The notes beneath the pieces are model-generated. The model was given only the letters and a program-made list of their open reading frames with translations. It was not told the origin of the DNA and searched no databases. A stretch of DNA of 64,000 nucleotides, from NCBI GenBank assembly GCA_014607495.2, contig CP053154.1, positions 10,664,001-10,728,000 on the forward strand, given 5' to 3'. The stretch comes from Carposina sasakii (Eukaryota; Arthropoda; Insecta; Lepidoptera; Carposinidae). The position numbers and the translations under genes are program-made. Within the stretch, counting starts at the first letter, position 1. Each line of letters begins with the position of its first letter. Positions 32,445 through 43,890 of this stretch are shown in pieces.

Positions 32445-34363
32445 AAATCTAAATATTAGTTTATATTCTGTGAAAAAAAATTCTGAAGTCTACTAGAGCG
32501 ATTTGGGTTGCATATTTTAATAATATCTATTAATTGCAATCGCATGTCATCACTTATAAAGTATAAAATATTTATTTAGCAAACGAAGTCGCAAACATAA
32601 ACCTATCTACAATTAATTGTGGATCTCAATTCAATATCTAATTCAGTAAACTTTCTAGACCGATGTTATTTTTTCACTACAGTTGATTAAATAATGGCAG
32701 AAACATCCTGGTTCAGTTCATTTAAAAGCGAAGGTTTATTAGCATTTCGCATAAATTTACTTCTTGTGAAAGGGCACGTGAATAAACAAGAATATCATCT
32801 GTTGTTTTCCACAGTTATGATAGCCATAAAGAGATTTTTAAAACCTCAATTAAAATATTGATATTTTTAAAAGTTAGATTTTCTGATGATGCCAATCGGT
32901 AATAAAAGTCTTTTATATATATTTTTGGCATCATACTTATGTGTAGTATTTAATTCTTGATTAAGACATAAATAACTGTGGATTTCAAAAACATAATTTT
33001 TTTCATAAATCACAAAAAGAATGACCGATTTTGATGATACATGATAGTTTTGTAGTCTATAGATAGATCAATGCCTAGTTATTATAAACATACCACCATA
33101 ATCGTTACATCATGCAAACATAGTCGCGGATAACAATCTAGTAATTTATAAATAAAAAGGCAAAATAATTCATCATTTACTCTACGCTGCACCTCAGTAC
33201 CTACCTACCCTAATAGGGCAACATGACGTAATTGAGATAAACATGCACCGACCATACCTATACGATGAAAGTGAAGTGGGCACCGTAATGTCCCATCATA
33301 TGCCCAAATTAATCCTAAAAGGGGGTGTTATATGTCAAAATATTGCCATACCATGGGGCCATTGTCATCGGGTCGCCATTCCGTAGAATGGCCGATAATA
33401 GAGCCAATTAAAATGTATGGAGGCTTAACTGCAGCGTTGCACAGAAATTAATTTATAGTCATGCCTAAAATGTTTTCGGTTTTATAAGCCTGCAACTATT
33501 ACGTACTAGACGTTAGATAATATTATTTATGATTTTTTTCGCATAATTCCCCAATCAGGTAGGTATACATATTAATCTAAATATTTGATCAGAGAAATTA
33601 ATTACAGACAGGTAGATAGTAATAAATTGAAGTGACTTTATGACTAAGCCAGGCTTGATTTCCACACAAGATTAACTTTTAACCTAATTGTGCATAAGTT
33701 ATCATTTCAAAATCATATCACTACCATGCTATGCCTACTGGAATAATTACACGGTAACAATAAGTACAGAAATTTCTTGTTACGTAATAGTTAAAAGCTC
33801 CCTCCCTGTAATGACCACGTTTAGGTTTTGTTCATTTTAGCCCGGCTTCACTCGCGCCGTAGTCGGCTCGATACAAATTACGGTGGATTAATTTAAAACC
33901 GTAACATAGAATAGAATAGAATTTATTTATTTGCTCTTGTATAGTATACATATGAACGTTAATTTTAAACCTATGCGGCATATGAATAGGATATTATTTT
34001 ATTTCTATATTAAAAAGCCGATACTTCCTTTTGGAGTATTGTACCAATCTTTGAAAAGATTGTACATACTAAGTAAATACTTGGGTAAATGACTATCATA
34101 GGCAAACCGAATAACCATTATATAAGTGTTAGCCTCACCCTGGACCTCTCCGGCTAGTGAAAGTGTATAATTTGCACCTCTACCCTACCTATTTGCGGAT
34201 AATAAGCGTAAATGTAATCATGGATGTGTTTTTCACGAAATGTATTTTTAATTTATTTTAACTGAAACTACTAACCGAACTCGTACATCTCAACTATACC
34301 CTCAAAATTTGTCAGAAGTCGCACCATATGTAAGGTATAAAGGCGTGATTATATGTATGTATG
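32445..34363 (+). repeat. Segmental duplication, copy 2 (longer)
   Basis: The 1.9-kb counterpart of 30555-32049, in direct orientation, about 400 bp downstream. It retains bases missing from copy 1 at most indels, plus about 40 bp with ATAGAATAGAATAGAATTT (33905-33960). The first 50 bp or so align only loosely. It ends in an (ATGT)n family C tail (about 34275-34363). No open frame runs through it. Confidence 0.85.
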
Positions 34364-34399
34364 AGAAACATACTATTTTTTCCTGGAAAAATAAAAAAG

Positions 34400-34506
34400 T
34401 CGGAGAAATTTGGAATTTTCCAGTGAAATTTTTCAGTGGTTTTCGACTCAGAATTATAGTCTGAACTCACCATATCAATATTTGCCTGGCTGTCACAAAC
34501 ACCCTG
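34400..34506. mobile_element. Right end of the 29.6-kb MITE family
   Basis: ACCATATCAATATTTGCCTG, GCTGTCAC and the CACCCTG|TA terminus match 30060-30147. The left half is missing or unrecognisable; TCCTGGAAAAAT and TTTTCCAGTG near 34380-34425 form a local hairpin. Confidence 0.65.
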
Positions 34507-34509
34507 TAT

Positions 34510-35846
34510 TAGTGATTTTGAACATTGTTGTTTTTTGACATATTCATTCATAACACCAAAATTATGTATCAATGATTAAGGGGTACGAGTACCCACCTAA
34601 ATTTAATAGTCAATAAGCTCACAGCTCACATCTGGGCCCTTACAAGTATAGACCCATTATCGGACCGGCAAATACCCATTCTTAACACTTGCCACCATCG
34701 TCTGTAATTAAAGCAATTGTGAAATACGTTCCGGTCTGTATGGTAATTTCCCTCGGCCTATATCAATTTATTGTCACCCTAAAACAGCCAATTTGTCCTT
34801 TCAAACCCCTTTCCCCTCCATCAATTAGTGGCACTTTAATGTCTTCATACCGCCTTTATTCATTCAAGTCCATCTATGCCATTGAAAGGTGATAATTGTT
34901 CCATACTAAAAATATTATGACTCTCTAGTGCTGTAAAAATATCGGTTGCAAAGATACCAATATTTTTTTACTAACTAACTTACTTAATGAACCAGAAAAA
35001 AACAACACTCCAAGAAAAGAAAGTGTATTCTCATCAAAGAAAAATTAATAGTAAATATTTTCATGGCAAGCCAATTAGATACGAGAGGAGCCAACTGCGC
35101 AACAGATAGGGGCCGTATTTGAAGGCACCGTAATTCTATTAAATGATTAAATAATTCAGACAAGTTCAAAGGAGATGCGCTTTCACAAGTAAAACGAAGC
35201 AAATAACCCCGCAAATAGAATCGGGGGAGAAAAAACGCAAACGCATTCACTTAGATGTGGTGAAAGCAATGAGATAGCTCCCCATCTATCGATAATTAGA
35301 TACTAGGTTTTTGATGTTGTGTATTTACAATTTTGAGAAGATTAATTTTATTGGTATCCAATATTTGTTTTAGTTAAAATTCTTTTAGACTGAAATGAAT
35401 ACAGAAAACATAAAGTTAGGTCTGTTTATAGGTACCTTGATTAAATACTTATTTATCTTATAAGGTCCTCATAAAATATAATAACAATACATGCCATTTT
35501 CTTATTGCATGTTTATCGATAGACAATATTTTTGTCGGTTCTTTATCGATAGAAGTACATCACTACAGTAAATCGCTTGCAATAGCTTTCAAAAGGGGCT
35601 GGCTGGTGCAATAAGGTGCACAAATTAGAGCAATTTAACTTTTAGACGTGTCGATATTGAGAATAACCTAAGTTTTAGACGTGATTTATGATTCATTTTG
35701 CTGAATGTGTAAGTATATTATTTTACAACGCTATCCAAATATCTTAGGAAGAAATGTTAAGATCCAGCATCATAATAACAAACAGTAGCCCTTGCATGTA
35801 GTAAATATTATATTTAATTATAAATGTTAGTCATATAGTTTCCATC
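34510..35846. other. No gene recognised
   Basis: The frames at 34689-34892 and 34984-35250 show no domains. ATCGATAGA is doubled near 35515-35552. Otherwise unique AT-rich DNA. Confidence 0.35.
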
Positions 35847-35872
35847 GAGGGTTCGCCCACTACCAGGCCCTA
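35847..35872 (-). repeat. Terminal block of family V
   Basis: The reverse complement reads GGGCCTGGTAGTGGGCGAACC, matching the ends at 45299-45334 and 57758-57784. It abuts the family A element that follows. Confidence 0.5.
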
Positions 35873-36144
35873 CACGCGTGGTGCCGGCAGAGTAGAATTC
35901 GTACCACCCCATGTCTGCTCGTGGGTATCGTACGAGGCGATTAAGGGTTTCCGGGAGGTGGGCAGCAGCGCCTCCCGTGTTGACAACATAGTCCAAAATA
36001 CAAACTGCGGTCACCGCCTTGCAGTCATAGCCACCCGCCTGCCCAGCGTGGTGACTATGGCAGTCCCATGGCAGTCTTGTGGCGTGCCCCGAGGGAGGCC
36101 TACGTCCAGCAGTGGACTGCATTAGGCTGATAATGATGATGATA
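35873..36144 (+). mobile_element. Family A retroposon, near full length
   Basis: It runs from CGCGTGGTGCCGGCAGAG through ACCACCCCATGTCTGC and AGGTGGGCAGCAGCGCC to GTGGACTGCATTAGGCTG and an (ATG)n tail. It has about 15 extra bases in the CACCCGCCTGCCCAGC region. The 102-codon minus frame over it is a non-coding by-product of the GC-rich repeat. No clear TSD. Confidence 0.85.
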
Positions 36145-36410
36145 CATATAGGTAATGTCTTGTTAATGAAATCAATTTATCTACAAGTCTGTGACGTCTG
36201 TTATACAATATAACTGCATCAAACTTTAGGCTAGTTTCTGGTGACAATAATCAGGTAGGTAACCACATTGAGATTCAAGAAAGATAAAAAATTGAATTAA
36301 GCACTTCCACTACTACTACTTTTTACTGCCGATTAAAATAAAATCTCTTGCGACCGTTTGACAGTCAACATTTTTTCATAGATACGAGTGTAGTCATAAT
36401 GTGTTGATGC

Positions 36411-36468
36411 GGGGCTTCACTAGAATACATTAGTTGTATCTACTTCCGTGCATGTCGTAAGTTTCGAC
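36411..36468 (+). mobile_element. Family D retroposon, 5' part, at an hAT insertion
   Basis: GATGCGGGGCTTCACTAGAA, CTACTTCCGTGCATGTCGTA and AGTTTCGAC are the first 58 bp of family D. The sequence then reaches the hAT target duplication. The rest of the retroposon is not recognisable beyond the hAT element. Confidence 0.65.
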
Positions 36469-36476
36469 ATTGTTGA

Positions 36477-36923
36477 CAATGTTACCAACCCTACTGTTTT
36501 AACAGTAGATTTGCTGTTTTCACATTAATGTCCATGTTTTCTGTTTCATTCCTATTTTCTACTGTTTTTCAACTACCGCTCAGCGCCACCTATTACACTA
36601 CTTTGCAAACGCACGCAATGACAAACCACTACGTAATAAAACGCAATGACACTAGATGACAGTATCTTCTTTAGTCGGGATTCGAAGGAATCCCGACCAC
36701 ATTATATGTGTTTGACAATCATATTTTTATACACGGGGAAATCCCAATTTATGAATGACAGCTACACGCCTACTGTATAGCGTATCGTATGGTTTTATAG
36801 TCACAACACCTTGTGCTTGGGCAAATCTATGAAATCTGCCTTTTTTTTTCTTTACCTACTGTTTTCTACTGTTTTTTTTTAGGCGAGTTGCTGTTTTTTA
36901 GTTTTTTGAGGTTGGCAACACTG
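36477..36923. mobile_element. Non-autonomous hAT element, perfect 8-bp TSD
   Basis: ATTGTTGA flanks the element at 36469-36476 and 36924-36931. The ends are CAATGTTACCAACC and GGTTGGCAACACTG, inverted repeats close to the hAT consensus start CAGNGTTGCC. The 447-bp body has repeated CTACTGTTTT motifs near both ends and a perfect 10-bp-arm hairpin, GTCGGGATTC/GAATCCCGAC, at 36674-36697. There is no transposase frame, so an autonomous hAT must have moved it. Confidence 0.92.
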
Positions 36924-36934
36924 ATTGTTGACGT

Positions 36935-39180
36935 TGAATTTGCACCTATCTCTAAAGTATAATAATAAAATAAATTATAAAATTATTAATAAAATTATTA
37001 ATAATAAAATAAATACTAAACAAACGTGGCTTTGTGATATCTTTTATGATCCTTCAGATCTGGCTTTTGCCCATTTATTTATTACATGAAAATATATTGA
37101 CTATTAAGGTAAGAAAAAACTGTAACTAGTCAAATAAATGTTTTCCATGACAAAATTGGCTAATTTGATTGATTCATATAAACTTAAGATTCGGTTCCAA
37201 GTGTCAAACTGTAACTGGTTTATATTATTAAGTAACTTAAATTCCTTCTCCGAAATTATTCGGTTTGTGGGTTAACTTCAACTGAGTGATAAATTAGTAA
37301 GCATTGGACGATTTCTTGGCAAAGTTGTAAGATTGGGACAATTTTAACCGTGTTACCTATTTTATTCGTTATCTGATTGAATAATTTGGAGATTGGATAT
37401 TGGAGCGTTTCTTAATATCTGATTTTTTTATTAGAGCGCCTAGTTAGGAAAGACGTAACAGCCAGGCTTAATAGTTCTAGTTTTTAGCTATATTGAAGAA
37501 GTATATAACGAGGTACTCCTAAATTCTGAAATAGTTAAAATTTTGTAAGATCTACCGTTACAATGATTTGGTTTCGGATTACCTAAATTCCAAAATGTTT
37601 AAGTTTAAATTATTACCTATCTACTGATAAACTCATCAGGGCGGCCAAACAACAAATATCAATAAATCTGGGTCATTTAATCGATCGGTGGTACCAAAAA
37701 AAGCATTTTCCTTTGAAGCAATCTCGCTGCCCAAACGCCTGCGGTCGGTTTGCGGTAATTAGGCGAATTTTTCTTTGAAATTTTCCAACAAACATCCCAT
37801 TCAGAGGCAGATAAAAGACTTGGGAAACGTTGCCCGATCGCCGGTGTAAATAACGAACTCATTACTAGCGGTTTTTATAAGGGAAACCACCGTAATATCC
37901 AAACAAGCATTTTGGCAGATATCGTTATTTTAAATGGTTTTTAATTTTAGAAAAGCGGGCATTTACTTTTGCTATGTGTGTTAGGTGTATACTATAGCAA
38001 TCTTAAACACTTGAATAATATATTTCAACATAATAATGATACGAGTACTTTATCATCTAAATCTGGATTCATTAACTCCTAATACTCGTATTCGGTCTCC
38101 CTTAGTCTCGATTGGAATATGTTATTCGTACCGTACCTTCCTATCTTTTTCTCGATATAACGGTAAGTGGAAACTTTCCCTTAACTAAACTATTGCAATG
38201 ATAAAGTAGATATAATTAAAATGGCAATAAAAATGTTTTCAAACTAAAGTCAAATAACATTACCAGAGAAATAAAATATTCATACACCAAGCCCCTACAT
38301 TTAACTAGCCAAGTTTCCAAGAAAGAGTTGAGATGAACGATGTCATACGAAACTTGTTCGTATTCTGTAAGGAAGTTTAATTTGGGTACACAATGGCAAT
38401 TATGAAGTTGGCTTTTGCGCCATTCAGATTCAAAGTGGATTTTGGAATTAATTCGATTTTTGTTGAACTTCACAGACAGATAGGGATTTTTTTGCAGTTC
38501 AACTTTGTTAGGTCTTTTATCTTTATTGGCGCGTTCTTGAGTAATTAATTCAGCTCGTTTTGCGACTTTTGGCTCGTCAATAAGTCTGTTACTTCGTTAG
38601 GTAAGGACAGGAGTCTGAGAACTTTTTAAAATTAGTTTCAATTAAACGTATGCTTAATATTTTCAATGTTGGTCTTTTGATTAAGTATGTTGGGAAATGC
38701 AAGACAGGTTCGGTCATTGCAATAAAGTCTCCCACTTCTTAGGTAATTTAATAAAAGTTTGATTGTTTTTATGATCTGAATAGAAGCCTAACAGAGTTTA
38801 AACTAACTCTAACTACTTTATGTGTGCAAACTATAACCTTTTTTGTAGATATACCAGCTGGTGCGTATATACACGTGCCGTGTACTCCGTCCCCTGGCAG
38901 GCAATAAATCGGCTCGTGTTTAATGAGTTTCCTCAGTCGGCATCCGTCCCTCGGCTGTAATGCATCGCTATCATCGCACCGCGTAAGAAAAGTTAAAACA
39001 TGTTTTTTGTTGTTACTATGAGTTAGGATTATACTTGTGAAGTTAGCCTAGAGTTATTGGTGTAGATGTCCGTTTACGCTTGATAGGAGTTTATAAAGGG
39101 GGCCATGCGGGGACCTTATAGAGCCCTAGGAGCTCAATCCGAGGACTTTTTAGTGATCAAATGCGCTTTTCAGTTAAAAC
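36935..39180. other. No gene recognised in 2.2 kb
   Basis: Begins with an AATAATAAAAT-rich patch (36960-37010). The frames at 37677-37862 and 38216-38473 show no domain. A GC-richer patch at about 38855-38985 contains CACGTG but no supporting structure. Confidence 0.35.
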
Positions 39181-39612
39181 ATGATTTTATATTTAAATCA
39201 CAAATTATCCAACAAATTCAAACCAAAACACAGAAATTGGTTTATTTTGAAACGAAAAGTACTTTTGGCAAGCTCTTGTATGAGTACACTCAAATCTTTA
39301 CAAAACTTCATGAAGGATTATACTGAAAATGGAGACAAAAATTTGTATATAAGCCATACAAACGGGAAAAAGTCAAGCAGCTACTCAGCCAGAGTGAAGA
39401 ACGGAATTATAAGGCCTTGTCCCGGGGCCGCCTACCCTTGCTGCACTTGTTCTACAGCGCGAACAAACCGCGCCCGCGTCGCGTTCAGTAACCGCGCTCC
39501 GCGTCCACGGACCTACGAGTATACAGCGCGATCCGCGCCCGCGTCGCGTTCAGTAATCCGCGACCGAGAAGATTCTTCTGTCCGATACCAGTACCTACAA
39601 CGTTGCACCTGA
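39181..39612 (+). other. 143-codon frame over a CpG-rich duplicated block; coding doubtful
   Basis: This is the longest frame in the window. The first half is AT-rich and low in information. The second half is Arg/Ala/Ser-rich because of CpG-rich DNA: a CCGCGCCCGCGTCGCG core followed by TTCAGTAA occurs twice, near 39470 and 39532. I recognise no domain, signal peptide or splice junction. Chance openness is the simplest reading; a CpG-rich promoter-like or repeat-derived block is the alternative. Confidence 0.25.
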
Positions 39613-39951
39613 CTGTATTGTCAATAGTAAACCCGGTTGTCTGGTCCGGTACCTGCAACTTCTAGCAAAAATCGTCGGATAGTGCCTGCAAATACTACAC
39701 CCGGGGCGTGACTCCTTTCAAGAGGACTCTGCTCACCGACTTCCTACACTTTTACACCGTACAATCCTTCATCCACGCTCTACTCACCCTCACTCACCTT
39801 CACACATTATTCATTATCTCTTATATACTTTTATAATTCACACTCGATAGCTCTTTTAACCTAGACAGTCGTAGCTAACCAACAAGTAATGGAGACTTGA
39901 ATAGTCTCTTTCTCAATTGACACTAAAAAGTACAACACAGCATTGATAGGA
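39613..39951. other. No gene recognised; CT-rich patch
   Basis: A C/T-rich stretch at about 39750-39815 (CTCTACTCACCCTCACTCAC) is the only compositional feature. Confidence 0.3.
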
Positions 39952-40120
39952 TCCCAACTATATAAATGCAAAAGTAAGCTTGTTTGTTTATGTGTAACCT
40001 TTGCACAGGGTTGGGATCTTCTTGAAATTTGCATAGTATAATTAGTACAGTTGGCTGTACAGAGAACGACATAGCCTACCTTCTGTAGTCCACGCAGACA
40101 AAGTCGCGAGCAACAGCTAG
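39952..40120 (+). mobile_element. Short Helitron-like element
   Basis: The 3' end GACAAAGTCGCGAGCAACAG-CTAG precedes T, and TTGTTTGTTTATG with TTCTTGAAATTTGCATAG is typical of this non-autonomous group. The 5' start at A|TCCCAAC is inferred. About 169 bp, no protein. Confidence 0.65.
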
Positions 40121-40570
40121 TATTGTATAATATAAATTATGCGTCACCTAATACAAATTTATAAGATTTACTAATACCCAAGAATAAGAAGAAGCATAAA
40201 ATAAAAGATAAAAGTGGCAATTTTTCGTGAAAAAATCTTGAAACATTTTTTCCCAAGAGAACGCCTGTCCAATCCGGTCTCTTCCATTGCAACATTATTC
40301 CTAATATTCCATATTAATATTCCGTTATATTTTTCTTATTATAAATGATTATTTTCGCTCAAAATTTATGAGTCCTCTATGGGCAATCTGTTTTACTCAA
40401 CGAAAGAATTTATTGTAACACTGGGGAGGACAAAAATTAATACTGTCATTTTGTTATTATTCAATTAAATACCTACGTTATAATTCAAATTAAGGTTATT
40501 TTAAGGAATAATGGCAACTCTATTTGCTAAAGTTCTTATTTTGTTGAAAGCCTAAGAACTATTTTTTTAA
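40121..40570. other. No gene recognised
   Basis: AT-rich unique sequence. Confidence 0.3.
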
Positions 40571-40686
40571 CGGCCAGATATCCTATCTGAAGGATAAATT
40601 TGATGGCGCCTTTTAAAATATTTTGATCAAGACAGAGACATCAACTTTATACCTGAGAAGCTATATGACTATTGGAAAATCGGCCC
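40571..40686 (-). mobile_element. Family K small TIR element, best copy
   Basis: The left end CGGCCAGATATCCTATCTGA with AGGATAAA and the right end CTATTGGAAAATCGGCC are imperfect inverted repeats. The interior has GACAGAGACATCAACTTTAT. About 116 bp, comparable to 17.3 kb once its retroposon is removed. Another fragment is at about 41935-42000. Confidence 0.55.
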
Positions 40687-40689
40687 TAT

Positions 40690-43041
40690 AAGATAGCGCT
40701 CTAGTTAATTAATTTTAATGTTTAATTAATTTAAATTTATACTACATATTAAGTTGTCTAATTATCTATAATTATATATGATTATCTGTATTAATATAAG
40801 AAGCCAATTCAAAAGATTCTTCTCTAATTAATATGACAAATATTTTATTAAATATTTAATCCACTAATTAAAAGGAATGTGCGTATTACTTTCGAGAGTA
40901 TTTATGGAGGGTCCAGGGGTGATGTCCCTAATGAAATCAAAGACAAAACACCTCTACAAGAAGGGTAATGAAGTAGAACGGTATGCTTATTACTTTGTGA
41001 ACTAGGTGTCGTATTTTCAAATCTCTAGTCAAAACTTTAATTCTGTTTTGACATAGGTGAACTGTAGACTCGACTTTTTCATCTTCTTATAGACTTTTGC
41101 ATCTTCTTATAATATGATCGAATCCAGTTGAGAAGTTTGGATTAAATTATTATAATTGAATACCTACATATTATTCTTCGTTGATATGGTTTATTTTTCG
41201 AGGACTCCAGGATAAACTCCGTGCTTATTAGTGATCTTTTTTAGCCGCTGCACTATGCATAACTTGTATAGAAATTTATTTATATCCTCTCAGACGCAGA
41301 ATTTTAAAAAATAGACCGACATTTGATGTAATTTTTTACGTTTTTAATTGAAAAAAAAAATTGGGTTTTTAATTGCCGGACGGTTATGTTTTTGAGTCTA
41401 TGTAATTTTGTATGTATGTATATTTCATTGGCACGATATAGAGCCTGAATGGCTTGTCGCATTTCGGCTTGAAAGATTCTGGGTCAAAATTTATAGGCAG
41501 TCGATTTTTTTCTCTTGAAATAAATGAGGTTATACTAGTGCATGTAATTTTATCGAATATCACATAAAATACTAGTATACGATTTGAGAATAGCATGCCT
41601 ATAAGAGCTATCAAAAGTGACGAAATCCCTCAAAGAAGCCTGACTCCGCCCTGTGCCTTGATTACGAGGGGACTGTAAGCCAGATTAAAAGTTCCCAACT
41701 GAAGGAATGCATGAGCTTATTATAAATTATTAATACGTTTCTTCAAATAAAATGCGCAAATTGAAAAATGTCTTTGTTCAGAAAGCAATTTAGATTAAGA
41801 TTATAATAATAAGGCCGGTGTTTCAGGGATATTAGTTCAATTAGGAGTTCAAGTATTTATTTCTTTATTTTGTGTTATGCCATTTGATGAGTATAACACA
41901 GAAATAATAATATAATTTTATTGTTATCTTTTCCTGCTAACTTATCTAAAATTTTAATAAGATAGAGACAGGGTCAGGATCCTTCAGATAAGCCCTTAAA
42001 CTACACAATAATTTTACCTGATAACTATCAAAATTGAAACTATAGCGCACTGAAGCCCACAAACTATAGATCACAAAATTTATAGACATGTCAATTATCC
42101 ATTACACGGTGGGCACGAAAACATATTGTTGCTCGTTATACTCCGAAATTAAAATTGACATTTTGTGCGAGCTTGCAGCTCGAGCCGTCCCCGGTACAAT
42201 TTATTTTATTACCCGATTAAGGGCTTACAAAGGATTTTATAGCACATAAATATATTTTTAATCGCTTTATCGAAATAATACGGTGTTGCTACACGGGAAA
42301 TGAAAGGTATATGATTAAGTGCACAATTTAGGCGATGCATTTTGTTGCGAACTATTTGTGTTGATATTGGTACTTCAATGTTCTATTTATAGCAAGAGTA
42401 AATACTAGGTACTAGCCTTTCTTGGTGTGTCATTGCTGCAGTATATTACACTTATTTTAGAATAAACTCGTATTGTCATGATTATTTTTATAATCTAAAT
42501 TTTTCAAGCCGAGTAAGTAGGTTGTTGGGAAAACTTCAACTTAATTGAGAGATTTTTGAGCTTTTATGTAACACGAATCGTTTTATTGAATTATTTGTAT
42601 GTAAATATTACATATACGTGAATTTTTGCTTAAAAAATTCACCATAAGCTTTTCCTTGTTCCTACGTTCTATGGTATAATGTTTACGTAGTATAGTGGGC
42701 GCCCGGCGTAATTCGTAGCTTCGTAGCATGCTACGAATGTACTACATAACACGTGTTTGAATGTTAAAGACGACTGAATGTTTGTACAAAGTGCGCTCAA
42801 ACGATAACAATGAAGAATCATAGGCATCAAATAATTATTATATCCATATTTTTTATATCTCAAAGATTTTTTTTAGTAATTGGACGTCTTATTAGGGCTT
42901 CCAACAAAAAAGACGGTGAACTCAAAAACTTCAATCAAACGTTATTTTTATAGTTACGAGTAATCAAACAGTCAAGAGGCTACCTCAATACCGTCACCAG
43001 TATCAGTTTACCAGTGTAGTAGTATACCAGATTTTCCGTTA
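40690..43041. other. No gene recognised in 2.3 kb
   Basis: Contains a family K fragment (about 41935-42000) and a palindromic cluster at 42711-42738 in which TTCGTAGC occurs twice and is inverted as GCTACGAA. The short frames at 41384-41614 and 42669-42863 have no domains. Confidence 0.4.
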
Positions 43042-43050
43042 CTAAAATAT

Positions 43051-43304
43051 CTTCTTCAGCCTATTGCAGTCCACAGCTGGACGTAGGCCTCCCCCAGGGC
43101 ACGCAACAAGGCTACTGCCATAGGGGGGTTTTGCCCATAGTCACCACGCTGGGCAGGCGGGTTGGTGACCGCAGTGTGATATTCGGACTATGTTGTCAGT
43201 ACGGGAGGCGCTGCTGCCCACCTCCCGGAAACCCTTAATCGCCTCATACGATACCTACGGGCAGGCAGGGGTGGTACAAACTCTACTCTGCCGGCACCAC
43301 GCGG
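43051..43304 (-). mobile_element. Family A retroposon, full length, 9-bp TSD
   Basis: CTAAAATAT flanks the element exactly (43042-43050, 43305-43313). On the minus strand it begins CCGCGTGGTGCCGGCAGAG and ends CTGCAATAGGCTGAAGAAG. This 254-bp copy defines the unit length of the family, and copies at 46.1 and 48.7 kb start at the same base, which favours a SINE-like unit over random LINE truncation. Confidence 0.93.
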
Positions 43305-43507
43305 CTAAAATATGGAATTAAATAAATATCCCATTGTTACCCGATTGTTACTGTAACAGTAATTTCCGATTGGTCACTCGGCCGGTCTCGCCACGCATCA
43401 ATTAACTGGTTAAATAATTAATTAGTCGTGAAAGAGCATTTAACAAAGCACTATAAAAATATTAAATTGGACACTAAAACTAGAAGTTAATATAATGAAA
43501 CCGACTA

Positions 43508-43890
43508 ACGTATACTTTAAAGTATATAAGTTACAGTCTAGGCAGAACTAAAAATTAAGTTATATTTATATTTACAGTTTTTGAGTGAAACGAAACCGAC
43601 ATAGTACCAGGTTTAAAAACTGGACCGTAACGAAAAGGTTTAATCGTAATTAAAAAACTATGAACAAAAAGTTAGTCCAGGCATGACATTATTACGTTCA
43701 TAACTGTGCGAAACCGGCGCTCACGCTTGTTTCTATCACTCGTGACTCCGACTTTATAGCGTGTGATCTTTCGTGTGTTTGTAGTTTATTTGAACCTTAC
43801 TATAAAAGTATTTATATCTATACTAATATATAAAGAAATGTAACGTATACTTTAAAGTATAGGCTAAGTTACAGTCTAGGCAGAGTGACT
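43508..43890 (+). repeat. Direct-repeat pair around a palindrome
   Basis: AACGTATACTTTAAAGTATA followed by AGTTACAGTCTAGGCAGA occurs at about 43507-43548 and 43842-43886. The core TATACTTTAAAGTATA is a perfect 16-bp palindrome. Between the copies, TCTATACTAATATATAAAG (from 43817) resembles a Helitron 5' end, without a matching 3' end nearby. Confidence 0.6.

Noticed and set aside
35814..36122. 102-codon minus-strand frame
   Set aside because: It coincides with a GC-rich family A retroposon and has no domain.
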